Positions 6,473 to 6,990 of a stretch of DNA of 6,990 nt are shown here, piece by piece. The DNA comes from DATAYF01 sp036272735 (lineage in GTDB: Bacteria; Chloroflexota; Ktedonobacteria; Ktedonobacterales; Ktedonobacteraceae), in the NCBI GenBank assembly GCA_036272735.1, contig DATAYF010000623.1, positions 1-6,990 on the forward strand. The letters are read 5' to 3'. The notes under the pieces are model-generated. The model searched no databases. It saw only the letters and a list, made by a program, of their open reading frames with translations, and had not been told where the DNA came from. Numbering within the stretch: position 1 is the first letter of the stretch; each line of letters begins with the position of its first letter. The translations under genes were made by a program, and so were the position numbers.

Positions 6473-6488
6473 GTGAAGGAGTGAAGGA
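6473..6488 (+). promoter_or_regulatory. Duplicated ribosome-binding sequence before the Uma2-family gene
   Basis: The 8-mer GTGAAGGA occurs twice in direct tandem. The first copy provides AAGGAG (6476-6481), 8 nt from the GTG at 6490, an ideal spacing. The second copy contains another GTG (6481) in the same frame, but that codon would overlap the ribosome-binding site, so 6490 is preferred. Confidence 0.55.
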
Positions 6489-6489
6489 C

Positions 6490-6960
6490 GTGGTTGCTAA
6501 TCCACAACGTGATCATGACACCGAGTCGATTCACGGCATTCCGATGACGGAAGAAGCATTTGAGGGCCTGATTGGTCTGGAAAGTCCTTATCACTACGAG
6601 CTGATCGATGAAGTTGTCTATGATATGACTGGCTCCGATCCTGAGCATAGTGTGATTGCTGGGAACATCGAAGCTGAATTGCACATCCAACTTGCTGAAA
6701 ACTCTCCCGGCTACAGCACGGGAGGTTCTGGGCGGTCCTTCCACGCTTCCACCCTTCCTCGTCTCAGGAGGAAGAGTGGCTCTGGTGTTGGTTCGCGCGA
6801 GACTTTTGGGCTGAGGGGCTGCGGACGGACTCTGGCACGGGGAATACCCATGCGACGGCGGCAAGCACTGCCACGCGTTTGCCCGTTGTTGCAATCGCTC
6901 ATGGACCGCCCGCAGGCGCGCCTGCGCACCTTCCCAGGGTACGGTGTACCGGGGACATGA
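6490..6960 (+). pseudogene. Uma2-family (DUF820, PD-(D/E)XK) gene, 3' part replaced or lost
   Basis: The first about 73 residues from the GTG at 6490 match the N-terminal Uma2 pattern: MTEEAFEGL (19-27), YHYELIDEVVYDM (34-46) and PEHSVIAGNIEAEL (51-64). Family members are usually about 180-200 aa, and their PD-(D/E)XK catalytic residues lie further on in PDV-like and E-x-S-like segments. Here family similarity ends at about residue 73 (near 6708). The frame then runs through an Arg- and Gly-rich, protein-unlike tail to a TGA at 6958-6960 (156 residues in all). GC content jumps from about 48% to about 65% at the same place. I infer a truncated, inactive gene broken by insertion or rearrangement. 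Promoter and ribosome-binding site are intact, so a short product may still be made. Uma2 genes are often many-copy and associated with mobile DNA; their biological role is poorly known. Confidence 0.65.
6704..6724. repeat. Hairpin across the composition junction
   Basis: CTCCCG (6704-6709) and CGGGAG (6719-6724) form a perfect 6-bp stem with a 9-nt loop. It straddles the point where Uma2 similarity and moderate GC both end. Such a hairpin could be a target or end feature of a mobile element, or chance in GC-rich DNA. Confidence 0.45.
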
Positions 6961-6990
6961 GGGCATGGGATCTGCTGGATCAAGATAGGC
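6709..6990. other. Unidentified GC-rich segment, possible end of an inserted element
   Basis: About 65% GC by my count, against about 48% in the preceding 160 bases. Several frames stay open, as expected at this GC, so openness is weak evidence of coding. One minus-strand frame (6983-6711) ends in a TAG only 2-3 bases inside the composition change, as a gene at the edge of an insertion sequence would, but its product is Arg- and Pro-rich and I do not recognise it. A plus-strand frame (6699-6990) is also open and Trp-rich at its start. The segment holds several hairpins. No terminal inverted repeat or target duplication can be checked, because the other end lies outside the window. Confidence 0.4.
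6898..6961. repeat. Nested inverted repeats forming a potential three-way junction
   Basis: An outer pair, CTCATG (6898-6903) and CATGAG (6956-6961), encloses two hairpins. One is the perfect 16-bp palindrome CGCAGGCGCGCCTGCG (6911-6926). The other is GGTAC-GGT-GTACC (6938-6950), extended by CCC (6933-6935) and GGG (6951-6953) past a 2-nt bulge. Whether it acts as DNA or RNA is unknown. Confidence 0.45.

Noticed and set aside
6397..6489. Upstream extension of the Uma2-family frame to an ATG at 6397
   Set aside because: The added residues are unlike the family and would overlap the promoter-like boxes; GTG 6490 has an AAGGAG at ideal spacing.
6931..6955. Group II intron domain V, suggested by the bulged hairpin on the minus strand
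   Set aside because: The loop is 3 nt rather than GNRA, the lower stem is only 3 bp, and the AGC catalytic triad is absent.
1..6990. CRISPR array, tRNA or rRNA genes
   Set aside because: No regularly spaced repeats, tRNA-like cloverleaf with CCA-proximal and TTC motifs, or conserved rRNA stretches were seen.

Overview
The window looks like chromosomal DNA from a free-living heterotrophic bacterium. My best guess is Chloroflexota of the Ktedonobacteria type. I base this on gene content (a GAF-PAS-class III cyclase, a Uma2-family gene, and an HDAC-family gene next to sucCD), on protein flavour, and on moderate GC with sigma70-like promoters. No rRNA or other taxonomic marker is present, so this is an inference.

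Layout: (1) Positions 1-302 are mostly regulatory. They hold the possible start of a leftward gene, a three-copy 7-bp repeat, a self-complementary ATTATATAAT box, a perfect 27-bp-arm inverted repeat (143-197), and a strong promoter for sucC whose -35 box lies inside a 12-bp palindrome. (2) Positions 303-4417 form a tight rightward cluster: sucC, sucD, a zinc-dependent HDAC-family deacylase and a tandem GNAT acyltransferase, with gaps of 12, 4 and 19 bp. (3) Positions 4423-6363 carry a leftward GAF-PAS-class III nucleotide cyclase, convergent with the GNAT gene and only 5 bp from it. Its extended -10 promoter abuts the start codon, suggesting a leaderless message. (4) Positions 6364-6489 are a divergent promoter region. 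(5) From 6490 a Uma2-family gene starts normally but loses family similarity near 6708. There GC rises abruptly from about 48% to about 65%, and unidentified, hairpin-rich DNA continues to the window end, probably part of an inserted or rearranged element.

How the genes may work together: SucCD makes or uses succinyl-CoA in the TCA cycle. The two downstream genes are the classic writer (GNAT) and eraser (HDAC/AcuC-like) of lysine acylation. The arrangement recalls acuA/acuC control of acetyl-CoA synthetase in Bacillus, and Pat enzymes that fuse a SucCD-like region to a GNAT. A self-contained acylation circuit around succinyl-CoA synthetase is the most interesting hypothesis here, but it rests on gene order and motifs only. 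The cyclase has intact metal-binding and transition-state residues but lacks the usual purine-specifying lysine, so its product cannot be assumed to be cAMP.
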